Shown: positions 41,336-50,040 of the stretch, in pieces
Layout of the letters: every line of letters starts with the position of its first letter
Numbering within the stretch: the first letter of the stretch is position 1
DNA from: Paenarthrobacter nicotinovorans
GTDB taxonomy: Bacteria; Actinomycetota; Actinomycetes; Actinomycetales; Micrococcaceae
Assembly: GCF_007670255.1 (NCBI RefSeq)
Contig: NZ_SZVS01000005.1
Span: forward strand, 248,001 to 312,000
Direction: 5' to 3'
Length of the DNA stretch: 64,000 bases
Notes under the pieces: generated by a model
Database searches by the model: none
Seen by the model: only the letters and a program-made list of their open reading frames with translations
Told to the model about the DNA's origin: nothing
Made by a program: the position numbers and the translations under genes

Positions 41336-42751
41336 ATGACCAATCACCACCGCATTGCAGGCAACGGGCAGATCCAGTTCGGGGTCTTCTTCCAGGGCGT
41401 CAACCACACCACCGTCTGGAAAGACGAAACCAGTGGCTCGCAGACGGATTTCGAATCCTTCCGCCGCGTGGCCCAGACCGCCGAACGTGGCCTGTTCACC
41501 GCGTTTTTCCTCGGCGAGGGCCTCCGCCTCCGCGAACACCTGGGCAAGATCCACGACCTCGACGTCGCTGGCCGCCCCGACGCGCAGACGGCGTTGGCCG
41601 CGCTCGCTGCCATCACCACCAACATCGGCCTGGTGGCTACCCAGAACACCACCTACAACGACCCCGCCGACCTTGCCCACCGCCTTGCCAGCCTGGACCT
41701 GTTGTCCGGCGGCCGGGCCGCGTGGAACATCGTCACGACGGACAATGCATGGACCGGCGCCAACTTCAGGCGCGGAGGGTTCCTCAAGCACGAGGACCGC
41801 TACATCCGGGCCGAAGCGTTCGTCCAGACTGCCAAGGCCATTTGGGATTCCTGGGCTGACGGCGCAATCGCCGGGTCCCGGAATGACCCACGCTGGCTCC
41901 GCGAGGACAGCATCACCGCGGTGCAGCGCAAGGACCAAAGCTTCGACGTCGAGATCACCGGACGGCTTCCCCGCTCCAGCCAGCACCACCCGGTGCTGTT
42001 CCAGGCCGGTGATTCTCCGGACGGCCGCGACTTCGCGGTCAGGAACGCCGACGTCATCTTCTCGGCCCACCCCGAGTTGGAGGACGCGAAGAAGTTCCGC
42101 GAAGACATCGTGGCCAGGACCCTCAAAGCCGGCCGCCCGGCAGACGACGTGAAGATCTTCCCCGGCCAGGAGTTCATCCTTGGCGCCACAGCTGCCGAAG
42201 CCGAGGAAAAGCACCAGTGGGTCCGTTCGCAGCAGGTTGGCCCGGAAACCGCGATAGCTTACCTTGAGCAGTTCTGGGGCCGGACCCTCACCGAGTATGA
42301 CCCGGACGGGCCACTCCCGGACATCGACCCGGTGGTGGACGTCACCAACCCCACGCGCGGCAACGCCTTCCACGGCAAGAGCGCCAAGGAACTCGCCGCC
42401 CAATGGCGTGCCGAAGCCGAGGATAAGGGCCTGTCCATCCGGCAGTTCGTGGCTGCCCGCTCCCGCCTGAACGGCCGTGGACTAGTGGGCTCCTACGACG
42501 ACGTCGCGGACAAGCTCGCCGAATACGCCCACGCAGGAGCCGTGGATGGCTTCAACATCACCCCGTGGATTGTTCCGTCCGGCCTTGACGACATCGTGAA
42601 CGAGCTTGTCCCCAGGCTCCAGGACCGCGGGGTCTACCGCACCGAATACGAAGGCACCAACCTCCGCGAAAACCTCGGGCTCCGCGAGCCCCTCACCCGT
42701 CGCGGATCACTCACCAGCACCCACCACACTGAAAGCGAAAACGTCGCATGA
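41336..42751 (+). CDS. LLM-class FMN-dependent monooxygenase, NtaA/DszA type
   Basis: 471 aa, ATG 41336. QIQFGVFFQGVNHTTVWKDE, LFTAFFLGEGLRLREHLGKI, LASLDLLSGGRAAWNIVTTD and the C-terminal YRTEYEGTNLRENLGL are classical for the nitrilotriacetate/dibenzothiophene-sulfone group. It should use FMNH2 and oxygen to cleave a C-S bond of a compound brought in by the ABC importer encoded immediately downstream (overlap ATGA). Under the SAM riboswitch. Confidence 0.92.
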   Translation: MTNHHRIAGNGQIQFGVFFQGVNHTTVWKDETSGSQTDFESFRRVAQTAERGLFTAFFLGEGLRLREHLGKIHDLDVAGRPDAQTALAALAAITTNIGLVATQNTTYNDPADLAHRLASLDLLSGGRAAWNIVTTDNAWTGANFRRGGFLKHEDRYIRAEAFVQTAKAIWDSWADGAIAGSRNDPRWLREDSITAVQRKDQSFDVEITGRLPRSSQHHPVLFQAGDSPDGRDFAVRNADVIFSAHPELEDAKKFREDIVARTLKAGRPADDVKIFPGQEFILGATAAEAEEKHQWVRSQQVGPETAIAYLEQFWGRTLTEYDPDGPLPDIDPVVDVTNPTRGNAFHGKSAKELAAQWRAEAEDKGLSIRQFVAARSRLNGRGLVGSYDDVADKLAEYAHAGAVDGFNITPWIVPSGLDDIVNELVPRLQDRGVYRTEYEGTNLRENLGLREPLTRRGSLTSTHHTESENVA

Positions 42752-44385
42752 GACTCCCCAAACCTTCCGCAGCCCGCAGCGGAAAGAAGCCCGCCGCCGT
42801 CGTCAGCGTCCTGGGAGCCGTTGCGCTCCTGGCCTCCGCCTGCGGTGGAGGGGCCGACGCCGGTGCGCAGCAAAGCGCCGCCGCCTCGCCTGTTGCCGGT
42901 GGGAACCTGAATTTCGCCGTCTCCGTGGACCGTGGCTGCATCGACCCGCAGCAGGTAGGCAACAACGATGCGATCGCGATCGCCCGCCAGACCGTGGCCT
43001 CGCTGACCGCGCAGGACCCGAAGACCGGCGAAATCGTGCCGTGGCTGGCCGAGAAGTTCGAGAACAACGCGAACGCCACCAGCTTCACCTTCACCCTGCG
43101 CACGGGTGCAACCTACGCGGACGGCACGGCGATTGATGCGGCGTCGGTGAAGACCAACTTCGAAGCCATCAAGGCCCTCGGCGCCAAAGCAACCCTCGGC
43201 TCCACGTACCTCAGCGACGTCAGCGCCATCACCGTGAAGGACCCGCAAACCGTGGTGGTGGACTTCTCCAAGCCGAACGCACAGTTCCTCCAGGCCACGT
43301 CCACGTTCACGCTGGGCCTGTTGTCTCCGGCGTCGGCCAAGCTCTCAGAAGCGGACCGCTGCGCCGGGAAGTTCTCGGGTTCCGGCCCCTTCAACGTCAA
43401 GAGCTACACCGTGGACAAGGAAGCCGTCCTGGAACGCCGCTCCGGCTATAACTGGCCGTCCTCCACCAACAGCAACAAGGGTGAGGCCTACCTGGACTCG
43501 GTCACGTTCAAGATCATCCCGGAGGCGGGCAACCGTACCGGCAGCCTGCAGTCCGGCCAGATCGATGCCACGGCGGCCATCTCAGCGGCGGACATCCAGT
43601 TGTTCAGTGGCAATGGTTTTTGGAACGAAACCCGCGCCAACCCGGGCGTCGTCTACAACCTGTACTCCAACGAGTCCAACCCCAAGCTGAAGGAAACCGC
43701 AGTACGACAGGCCATTTCCAAGGCCATCAACCGCGAGGAAATCACCAAGACCCTCCTGACCGAGGCGGACCAGCCGGCCAAGGGCATCCTGTCCCACACC
43801 ACGCCGTACTTCAAGGACTACAGCTCGCTGCTGGCCCACGATCCGGACGGTGCCAAGAAGCTTCTGGACGACGCCGGGTGGAAGCCGGGTGCCGACGGCA
43901 TCCGCGAAAAGAACGGCGAGAAGCTCTCCTTCAAGGTCACCTACTGGCAGTCACCCAAGGAAGTCCTGGAGCTTGTCCAGCAGCAGCTCAAAGCCATCGG
44001 CGTGGACCTGCAGTTGAAGTTCACCACGATTGCCGATGTCACGGCGGCCCAGGCGGACAAGACCTATGACTTCTCCTACGGCAACCTGACCCGAAGCGAT
44101 CCGGATGTTCTGCGCACTGTCTTTGCCTCGAATACGGCCCGCGGTGGCAGCAACCTCCGCGAGAAACTTCCCGTCGATGACACCTTGGGCGAGCAGGCGG
44201 CGGCCTTGGACAAGGACGCCCGCCAGAAGCTGGTTGACCAGGCCCAGGAAGCACTGATCAAGGACGCACACTCCATCCCGCTGTACGAACTGTCCACCAC
44301 GATTTCGGCCAGCGAGAAGGTCCACGACCTCAAGTTCGAAGCTTCCAGCCGCCTGGACTTCTACGACGCCTGGCTGAGCAAGTAG
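42748..44385 (+). CDS. ABC importer substrate-binding lipoprotein, peptide/nickel family
   Basis: 545 aa. A cleavable signal with lipobox LLASACGG. SBP family 5 body with PQTVVVDFSKPNAQFLQATS, LSEADRCAGKFSGSGPFNVK, KAINREEITKTLL and DDAGWKPGADGIREKNGEKL. Such proteins bind peptides, glutathione or sugars. In a SAM-riboswitch operon with C-S-cleaving monooxygenases, an organosulfur ligand is likely (inference). Confidence 0.92.
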   Translation: MRLPKPSAARSGKKPAAVVSVLGAVALLASACGGGADAGAQQSAAASPVAGGNLNFAVSVDRGCIDPQQVGNNDAIAIARQTVASLTAQDPKTGEIVPWLAEKFENNANATSFTFTLRTGATYADGTAIDAASVKTNFEAIKALGAKATLGSTYLSDVSAITVKDPQTVVVDFSKPNAQFLQATSTFTLGLLSPASAKLSEADRCAGKFSGSGPFNVKSYTVDKEAVLERRSGYNWPSSTNSNKGEAYLDSVTFKIIPEAGNRTGSLQSGQIDATAAISAADIQLFSGNGFWNETRANPGVVYNLYSNESNPKLKETAVRQAISKAINREEITKTLLTEADQPAKGILSHTTPYFKDYSSLLAHDPDGAKKLLDDAGWKPGADGIREKNGEKLSFKVTYWQSPKEVLELVQQQLKAIGVDLQLKFTTIADVTAAQADKTYDFSYGNLTRSDPDVLRTVFASNTARGGSNLREKLPVDDTLGEQAAALDKDARQKLVDQAQEALIKDAHSIPLYELSTTISASEKVHDLKFEASSRLDFYDAWLSK

Positions 44386-44392
44386 GCATCCC

Positions 44393-45340
44393 ATGATCCG
44401 CTACATCGGCCGGCGGTTGCTGCAGGGAGCGTTCGTTCTCTGGGCTGCCTACACCGTGTCCTTCCTGATCCTGTACTTGCTGCCCGGCGACGCCGTGAGC
44501 ATCATGGCCAGCGGCGACGAACAAAACGCCGTTGACCCTGCCCTCGTGGCCAAGCTGCGCAGCGAGTACGGGCTGGACAGGCCCATCCACGAGCAATACT
44601 TCATAGCGCTGGTGAAGGCCCTGCAACTGGACTTCGGCGTCTCCATCAAGAACGGAGTACCGGCCACGGCCACCGTCGCCGAGGTCCTGCCGGAAACCAT
44701 CAAGTTGGCCATCGCAGGATTTGCGCTGGCCGTGGTCCTGGGCAGCGCCTTGGCAGTGGTTGCAGCCTTCAGCCGCAACCGCTGGATCCGCACGGCCTTC
44801 TCCTCGCTGCCGCCGCTGGGGATCGCGGTGCCGACGTTCTGGATTGGCCTGCTGCTGCTTCAGTTCTTCTCCTTCCGGTTCCGCTTGTTCCCGGCGATAG
44901 GGAACGACGGCGGTGAAAGCCTCGTGTTGCCGGCGTTGACTTTGGCCATACCCACCTCAGCCGTGATCGCCCAGTTGCTCACCCGGAGCCTGCACCAGAC
45001 TCTCGGGGAGCCGTACATCGAACAGATCCGGGCCAAGGGAGCCAGCGAAGCACTGATCAACTTCGGCCATGCACTGCGGAATGCCGCCATTCCAACCCTG
45101 ACCATGCTGGGGATCCTGGTGGGAAACCTGCTGGCCGGAGCCGTCGTGAGTGAGACAGTGTTCTCCCGCGCCGGAATCGGCAGGCTGACTGTCACGGCGG
45201 TGAACAGCCGGGATATCCCTGTGGTGCAGACACTCGTGGTCCTGGCCGCAGCCATCTTTGTGATCACCAGCTTGATCGTCGACCTGATCTACCCACTTGT
45301 GGATCCGCGCATCAACACGGCGCGCGGAGCCAAGGCCTAG
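44393..45340 (+). CDS. ABC importer permease, DppB-like
   Basis: 315 aa, ATG 44393. N-terminal MIRYIGRRLLQGAFVLWAAY, large periplasmic loop with DFGVSIKNG, and EAA-type coupling loop EQIRAKGASEALINFGHALRNA. About six helices. Pairs with the DppC-like permease 10 bp downstream. Confidence 0.93.
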   Translation: MIRYIGRRLLQGAFVLWAAYTVSFLILYLLPGDAVSIMASGDEQNAVDPALVAKLRSEYGLDRPIHEQYFIALVKALQLDFGVSIKNGVPATATVAEVLPETIKLAIAGFALAVVLGSALAVVAAFSRNRWIRTAFSSLPPLGIAVPTFWIGLLLLQFFSFRFRLFPAIGNDGGESLVLPALTLAIPTSAVIAQLLTRSLHQTLGEPYIEQIRAKGASEALINFGHALRNAAIPTLTMLGILVGNLLAGAVVSETVFSRAGIGRLTVTAVNSRDIPVVQTLVVLAAAIFVITSLIVDLIYPLVDPRINTARGAKA

Positions 45341-45350
45341 GAGGGCCAGC

Positions 45351-46325
45351 ATGTCGCAGCAACTTGATAGCCGGGTGGAGACTGTCCCGGATTCCCCATC
45401 CGGCAGTATGCTCCCGCAAGCGGCCGCCCTCCCGGAGGCCCCCACGGAAGCCGACCGCCCGGCGTCGGGCCTGTTCCCGGGGGCTCGGAAGGCCCGGGCT
45501 TGGCGATCCTTGGCACGCCGGGCCGCCGCCCGGCCGGGGCTGGTGCTGTCCGTCATTGTCCTGGCCACGGTGATCCTGTGGGCCTTGATCCCGACGGCGT
45601 TCACGTCATGGCCGCCGGACGCGGGTGTTCCCTCGTCCCGGCTCAAACCGCCGTCCGCCGAGCACTGGTTCGGGACGGACAGCCTGGGCCGCGACCTGTT
45701 CTCCCGCGTGGTGCATGGCTCGGCGACGTCCCTTGCTGCAACTGCCGTGGCTGTTGCGGTGGGACTCGTTGCGGGCTCTGCGTTGGGCCTGCTCGCGGGC
45801 TCCCTTCGCGGCTGGGTGGACGATGCGATCATGCGCGTCATGGACGTTCTCCTGGCCATCCCCAGCCTGTTGCTTTCGCTGGCTCTGATCACGGTGCTGG
45901 GCTTTGGAACCATCAACATTGCCGTCGCCGTCGGTGTTGCCAGCGTGGCTAACTTTGCCCGCATCATGCGCGCCGAGGCCCTCCGCGTCAGCACCGCCGT
46001 CTACGTCGAGGCTGCCCGTTCGGCCGGGGTGCGCTGGCACAGCATCCTGCTCCGGCACATCCTGCCCAATGCGGCCGGCCCGGTCCTGGCGCTGTCCGCG
46101 TTGGAGTTCGGCATGGCTGTGCTGTCCATTTCGTCGCTGAGCTTCCTCGGCTTCGGTGCTCCGCCGCCCGCAGCCGAATGGGGTTCGCTCGTGGCCGGAG
46201 GCCGCGACTACCTGGTGGCCGCGTGGTGGCTGGTGACCTTGCCCGGCGTGGTGATTGCCGCCGTCGTGCTGTCCACCAACCGCATTTCGCATGCGTTCCA
46301 GGACGCTGAAAGGAACCGGAAATGA
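45351..46325 (+). CDS. ABC importer permease, DppC-like
   Basis: 324 aa; ATG 45351 is fixed by GGAGGG upstream. A 70-residue polar N-terminus precedes TM1. The conserved EHWFGTDSLGRDLFSRVVHG marks DppC/OppC permeases, and the coupling loop is YVEAARSAGVRWHSILLRHI. Overlaps the ATPase gene in ATGA. Confidence 0.93.
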   Translation: MSQQLDSRVETVPDSPSGSMLPQAAALPEAPTEADRPASGLFPGARKARAWRSLARRAAARPGLVLSVIVLATVILWALIPTAFTSWPPDAGVPSSRLKPPSAEHWFGTDSLGRDLFSRVVHGSATSLAATAVAVAVGLVAGSALGLLAGSLRGWVDDAIMRVMDVLLAIPSLLLSLALITVLGFGTINIAVAVGVASVANFARIMRAEALRVSTAVYVEAARSAGVRWHSILLRHILPNAAGPVLALSALEFGMAVLSISSLSFLGFGAPPPAAEWGSLVAGGRDYLVAAWWLVTLPGVVIAAVVLSTNRISHAFQDAERNRK

Positions 46326-47983
46326 GTCCGCTGCTGAAGGTCGAGGGGTTACGCGTCGATTACCTGGTCAACGGCGAAGCGAAAACCGCCGTGTCCGGTG
46401 TGTCGTTCGAGGTCAATGCGGGCGAGGTTGTGGCGATTGTCGGGGAGTCGGGCTCGGGCAAGACCACCACCGCGCACTCCATCATCAACCTGCTGCCCGG
46501 GAACGCGCGCTTTGCGGCCGGCAGCATCACGTTTGACGGGGCCGACCTCACCTCGCTGACCCGCAAGGAATGGCAAGGCGTTCGGGGCAAGGAAATCGGG
46601 CTGATTCCGCAGGACCCCACGGCATCGCTCGACCCGCTGCAGAAGGTGGGCGAGCAGGTAGCGGAGGCCCTGACCATTCACCGCCTGCAGCCTCGGAAGG
46701 AGGCCCGACGTCGGGCGGTTGAGCTGTTGGGGGAAAGTGGCATCCGTGATGCCGCCACCCGCGCGAAGCAGTATCCGCACCAATTCTCCGGCGGGATGCG
46801 GCAGCGTGTGCTGATCGCGACGGCCCTTGCCGCCCAACCAAAACTGGTCATTGCCGACGAACCCACCAGCGCTTTGGACGTCACGGTGCAGCGCCAGATT
46901 CTGGACAACATTGCCGCCCTGACCGCCGAACGGGGCACCGCCGTCCTCCTGATCACGCACGACCTCGGTGTCGCCGCAGATCGGGCAGACCGGATCATCG
47001 TCATGAAGCAGGGCGCCATTGTGGAGGAGGGGCCGGCCGCCGCGGTCCTGGGCAATCCGCAGCACCCGTATACCGAGCAACTCATTGAAGCGGCGCCCGG
47101 CTTGAGCCCGCGACGGTTGCGTTCAGTGGGCGCCTCCGGCTCCCTTTCCGGTTCTGTACCGGGCGGAAGCCCGACGGCGGATGGCCAGGTTTTGGTGCAG
47201 GCGGAGGCACTGCGGAAGGTCTTTTCGCTGCCCCGAACCGCCGGTGGTGCGCGTTCTTTGACCGCCGTGGATGACGTTTCCTTGGACATACGCCGTGGCG
47301 AAACGCTGGCGTTGGTGGGGGAGTCCGGCTCTGGAAAGAGCACGGTGGCCCGGCTGCTGTTGCGGCTCGAAAAGCCGACCTCCGGTTCGGTAGTGTTCGA
47401 CGGCGTCGACCTCGCCTCGGTGCGGGGTGAGCGGCTGCGCCAACTGCGGCGGCGGTTCCAAGTGGTGTTCCAGAGCCCCTATGCCTCGGTTGATCCCCGG
47501 TTCTCTGTGGAGGACATCATTGCCGAACCGCTCCGGGCTTTCGCTGAGGGGTCTCCGGCAGAGCGGCGTGCCCGGGTGCGTTCCTTGTTGGACGAGGTGC
47601 ATCTGCCCGCGGGCTATGGTTCCCGGCGCCCGGCTGAGCTTTCCGGCGGACAGCGGCAGCGGGTGGCCATTGCCCGGGCCTTGGCCTTGAAACCGGAACT
47701 CGTGGTGCTGGACGAGGCCGTGTCGGCACTGGATGTGTCCGTGCAAGCCCAGATCCTTGCCTTGTTGGTGGAGTTGCAGGCGCAGGAATCGTTGAGCTAC
47801 CTCTTCATTTCGCACGACCTCGCCGTGGTCCAGCAGATTTCCGACCGAGTAGCGGTGATGCAGTCCGGCAAGCTCGTGGAGATCGGTGACGCCTCGGACG
47901 TTCTGGTGAACCCTGTGGAGGAGTACACGAAGGCCCTGATCTCAGCCATCCCCGGCCGCCAAAACCAACCCTCTCTCACATAA
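46322..47983 (+). CDS. ABC importer fused double ATPase, DppD-DppF type
   Basis: 553 aa with two complete nucleotide-binding domains. First: GESGSGKTT, FSGGMRQRV, LVIADEPTSALD. Second: GESGSGKST, LSGGQRQRV, LVVLDEAVSALD. Both have the peptide-transporter linker NPQHPYTEQL and VNPVEEYTKALI. The fusion gives one chain for the heterodimer. The last codons (PSLT-stop) come from the first unit of a second 32-bp repeat array. Confidence 0.95.
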   Translation: MSPLLKVEGLRVDYLVNGEAKTAVSGVSFEVNAGEVVAIVGESGSGKTTTAHSIINLLPGNARFAAGSITFDGADLTSLTRKEWQGVRGKEIGLIPQDPTASLDPLQKVGEQVAEALTIHRLQPRKEARRRAVELLGESGIRDAATRAKQYPHQFSGGMRQRVLIATALAAQPKLVIADEPTSALDVTVQRQILDNIAALTAERGTAVLLITHDLGVAADRADRIIVMKQGAIVEEGPAAAVLGNPQHPYTEQLIEAAPGLSPRRLRSVGASGSLSGSVPGGSPTADGQVLVQAEALRKVFSLPRTAGGARSLTAVDDVSLDIRRGETLALVGESGSGKSTVARLLLRLEKPTSGSVVFDGVDLASVRGERLRQLRRRFQVVFQSPYASVDPRFSVEDIIAEPLRAFAEGSPAERRARVRSLLDEVHLPAGYGSRRPAELSGGQRQRVAIARALALKPELVVLDEAVSALDVSVQAQILALLVELQAQESLSYLFISHDLAVVQQISDRVAVMQSGKLVEIGDASDVLVNPVEEYTKALISAIPGRQNQPSLT

Positions 47984-48090
47984 CCCCGGCTTCCGGCGCA
48001 CCCTCTCTCACATAACCCCGGCTTCCGGCCGACCCTCTCTCACCTGGTGATAGAGGGTCGACGGGAAAGGGGCGGTATGTGAGAGAGGGT
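47968..48090. repeat. second 32-bp repeat locus, head-to-head
   Basis: Plus-orientation units ACCCTCTCTCACATAACCCC start at 47968, 48000 and 48032 (32 bp apart). Minus-orientation units GTG[AT]... at 48047 (GTGATAGAGGGT) and 48079 (GTGAGAGAGGGT) are also 32 bp apart. As at 34803, the first unit supplies the stop codon of the upstream gene and the arrays lie between convergent genes. Confidence 0.9.
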
Positions 48091-48109
48091 TGGAGTGAGG
48101 CCGGGCTTG

Positions 48110-48388
48110 TCAGTGCTGGCCGAGCGAACCACCCAGAGGCGGCACGGCACCCGGTCCCCGTCGGCCCTCCGGTCCGGTGGCGTCCTCCGACGTGTCTCCT
48201 TCGAAGACTCCGGCACCTGATTCGTCCTCGTCCGAGCGCTCGGCCGCACTGCGGGTGTCGCTCTCAGCCGTGCCGTCCGAGTCGCCCTCAAGGTCATCGG
48301 CCAAGCCATTGGTCTGGTCGAAGGGGTGGGTGATCGGATCCAGGGTGTCTTCGCTTGCGGTGGTGCGTTCCGTATCCTTCTCGGTCAC
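48110..48388 (-). CDS. acidic disordered protein, 92 aa
   Basis: GTG start at 48388 with GAGGAGGA upstream. The product MTEKDTERTTASEDTLDPIT is rich in Asp, Glu, Thr, Ser and Gly, without hydrophobic segments. It is alike in character to the proteins at 9140 and 12279 and shares the TAAGTTTACTGAT promoter motif with the latter. Function unknown. Confidence 0.65.
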   Translation of the reverse strand: MTEKDTERTTASEDTLDPITHPFDQTNGLADDLEGDSDGTAESDTRSAAERSDEDESGAGVFEGDTSEDATGPEGRRGPGAVPPLGGSLGQH

Positions 48389-48410
48389 GGTGTCCTCCTC
48401 GCTGGCTCCA

Positions 48411-48432
48411 AATTCATCAGTAAACTTACAAT
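48411..48432 (-). promoter_or_regulatory. TAAGTTTACTGAT motif, second strong copy
   Basis: On the minus strand, TGTAAGTTTACTGATGAATT lies about 25-45 bp before the GTG start at 48388. The 13-bp core is identical to the copy at 12172. Confidence 0.5.
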
Positions 48433-48491
48433 ATCCGCTATTGGAGCCGCGGACCAGAGGCTTGGCGCGGCGACCGCCGTCGAACGTCCAT

Positions 48492-48591
48492 GCGTACCTT
48501 CCCGACCCTCTTTGGGGCGGCCTTGCAGCAAAATCAACCCATATTGGGTGCTTATCGCTTCAGGCCGCGGGAAAGTGGGTCGGGAAGGTGC
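48492..48591. repeat. palindromic intergenic element, copy 3
   Basis: Left arm 48492-48522 and right arm 48563-48591 share a perfect 13-bp core, ACCTTCCCGACCC / GGGTCGGGAAGGT, and extend through CTTT/AAAG and GGCC. The interior has a hairpin around AACCCATATTGGGT (48536-48549). It lies upstream of the adenylate kinase paralogue. Sequence and layout match copies 1 and 2. Confidence 0.65.
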
Positions 48592-48673
48592 GGGACTTAC
48601 GACGCCGGGACGGCCGCGCTGCTGCGGGCGTATCGTTAAAAGCCCCGGCCGCCTCTCGAAACGGACCAGTGTC

Positions 48674-49252
48674 ATGGCGCGAATCATCATCATGGGCCCC
48701 CCGGGTTCCGGCAAAGGCACTCAGGCAGTCCACATCGCCAAGCATTTCGGCGTCCCGGCCATCTCAACGGGGGACCTGTTCCGCGCCCACGCCCGGGAGA
48801 GGACCGGACTCGGTTTGGAAGCGGGCGCCTACATGGACCGCGGGGAGTTCGTGCCGGACCACGTCACCACCAACATGCTCAAACAGCGGCTCGAGGAAGT
48901 CGACGCGGCCAATGGCTTCCTGCTGGACGGCTATCCGCGGACGGTGATGCAGATCGGGGCCTTGGACGAGTTGCTGGCCATGAGGGGACAGGCTCTGGGA
49001 GTCGTCCTTGCGCTCACTGTGCCGGATGATGAATTGGTGGCCCGTATGCTGCTTCGTGCCAAGGAACAGGGGCGCCGCGACGATACCGAGGATGTGATTC
49101 ACCGCCGTTTGGAGTTGTATCGGGATGAGACCCAGGCAGTGCTGACGGCTTACGTGCAGCGCGGAATCCTGCTCACTGTCGATGGATCCGGCGAGCCTGA
49201 AAACATCACGGCCGCCGCCATTGCCGCCGTCGAAAAAGCATTGGTGCCCTAG
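48674..49252 (+). CDS. adenylate kinase (paralogue outside the ribosomal operon)
   Basis: 192 aa. P-loop GPPGSGKGTQ (8-17), STGDLFRAHARERTGLG, LLDGYPRTVMQ and RRDDTEDVIHRRLELYRDET are the adenylate kinase motifs; the lid is the short type without zinc cysteines. The usual adk gene of actinobacteria lies after secY, so this isolated gene is likely a second copy. It makes 2 ADP from ATP and AMP in the cytoplasm. ATG 48674. Confidence 0.93.
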   Translation: MARIIIMGPPGSGKGTQAVHIAKHFGVPAISTGDLFRAHARERTGLGLEAGAYMDRGEFVPDHVTTNMLKQRLEEVDAANGFLLDGYPRTVMQIGALDELLAMRGQALGVVLALTVPDDELVARMLLRAKEQGRRDDTEDVIHRRLELYRDETQAVLTAYVQRGILLTVDGSGEPENITAAAIAAVEKALVP

Positions 49253-50040
49253 CCCGTTGCCGCCGGGAGTTCGCTCCCGAGCACCCGGAGGTAGGCCGCG
49301 AAGCCCTCAGGGGCGCGGGCGTAAGTGCGCCCGGACGTCAGGACGCGTGTGGTGTCCGTAGCAACCACGCGGAATCCATGGCTACGAAGACGTTCCACCA
49401 GGACACGGTCCTCGTGTGCCCGAAGTTTGGGAAATCCGCCCGCCGCCAGGTACGCGGAGCCCCGGACTCCCAGGTTCGCACCGTAAATGTGCTGGTGGTC
49501 CTCGCGGAACGGGTGCAGTTCCAACCAACGCCCCAACAATGATGGGTCGAGGTCGTCCGGGTCAGGTTCCACGGAGCCCAGGATGGCATCGGCTCCATCG
49601 TCAGCAAGCTCAACCTGGCGGGTCAGCCAGTTCGCCGGAACTGTGGAGTCGGCGTCGGTATTCGCGAGCCAAACCGCCTGCACCGAACCAGCCTGCAGCT
49701 GAGCCGGGTTCAGCTGAGCCGGGTTCAGCTGAGCCGGGTTCAGCGACGCCAATGCTGCGCGGATGCCCAGGCGCCGGCTGGACCCCGTGCTGCGGAGCGC
49801 AACGTTCATCGAACTGAACCGGGGATCGCCTGCCACGTAGGCAGCCGTGATGTCCGCCGAGCGGTCAGTGCAGCTGTCCAGGACGACGGTGACGGCGACT
49901 TGAATCTCCGGCCGCGCCTGCTGCAGAGCGTCCGCTGCCGTTCCGAGCGCAGCAAGCGCTTGGCCGATGTGCTTGTCCTCGTTGTGGGCGGGCATCACCA
50001 CAGCCACCTGCCGGATGCCCTGCGCTGCCGGAGTTGTCAT
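49249..50040 (-). CDS. family 2 glycosyltransferase
   Basis: 263 aa; ATG 50040 overlaps the upstream stop. GT-A fold: VAVVMPAHNEDKHIGQALAA, VVLDSCTDRS, WLANTDADSTVPANW (DxD), and HEDRVLVERL near the C-terminus. A run of three LNPAQ units (15-bp DNA repeat at 49701-49745) lies in a surface loop. Third gene of a cassette with an acyl-CoA-dehydrogenase-like protein and a PIG-L/methyltransferase fusion. Probably transfers a sugar that the fusion protein then deacetylates, or the reverse (inference). Confidence 0.88.
   Translation of the reverse strand: MTTPAAQGIRQVAVVMPAHNEDKHIGQALAALGTAADALQQARPEIQVAVTVVLDSCTDRSADITAAYVAGDPRFSSMNVALRSTGSSRRLGIRAALASLNPAQLNPAQLNPAQLQAGSVQAVWLANTDADSTVPANWLTRQVELADDGADAILGSVEPDPDDLDPSLLGRWLELHPFREDHQHIYGANLGVRGSAYLAAGGFPKLRAHEDRVLVERLRSHGFRVVATDTTRVLTSGRTYARAPEGFAAYLRVLGSELPAATG
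49701..49745 (-). repeat. three 15-bp tandem units in a coding loop
   Basis: GAGCCGGGTTCAGCT is repeated at 49701, 49716 and 49731 (last base differs). Encodes AQLNP repeated. Copy number could vary by slippage without frameshift. Confidence 0.9.
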
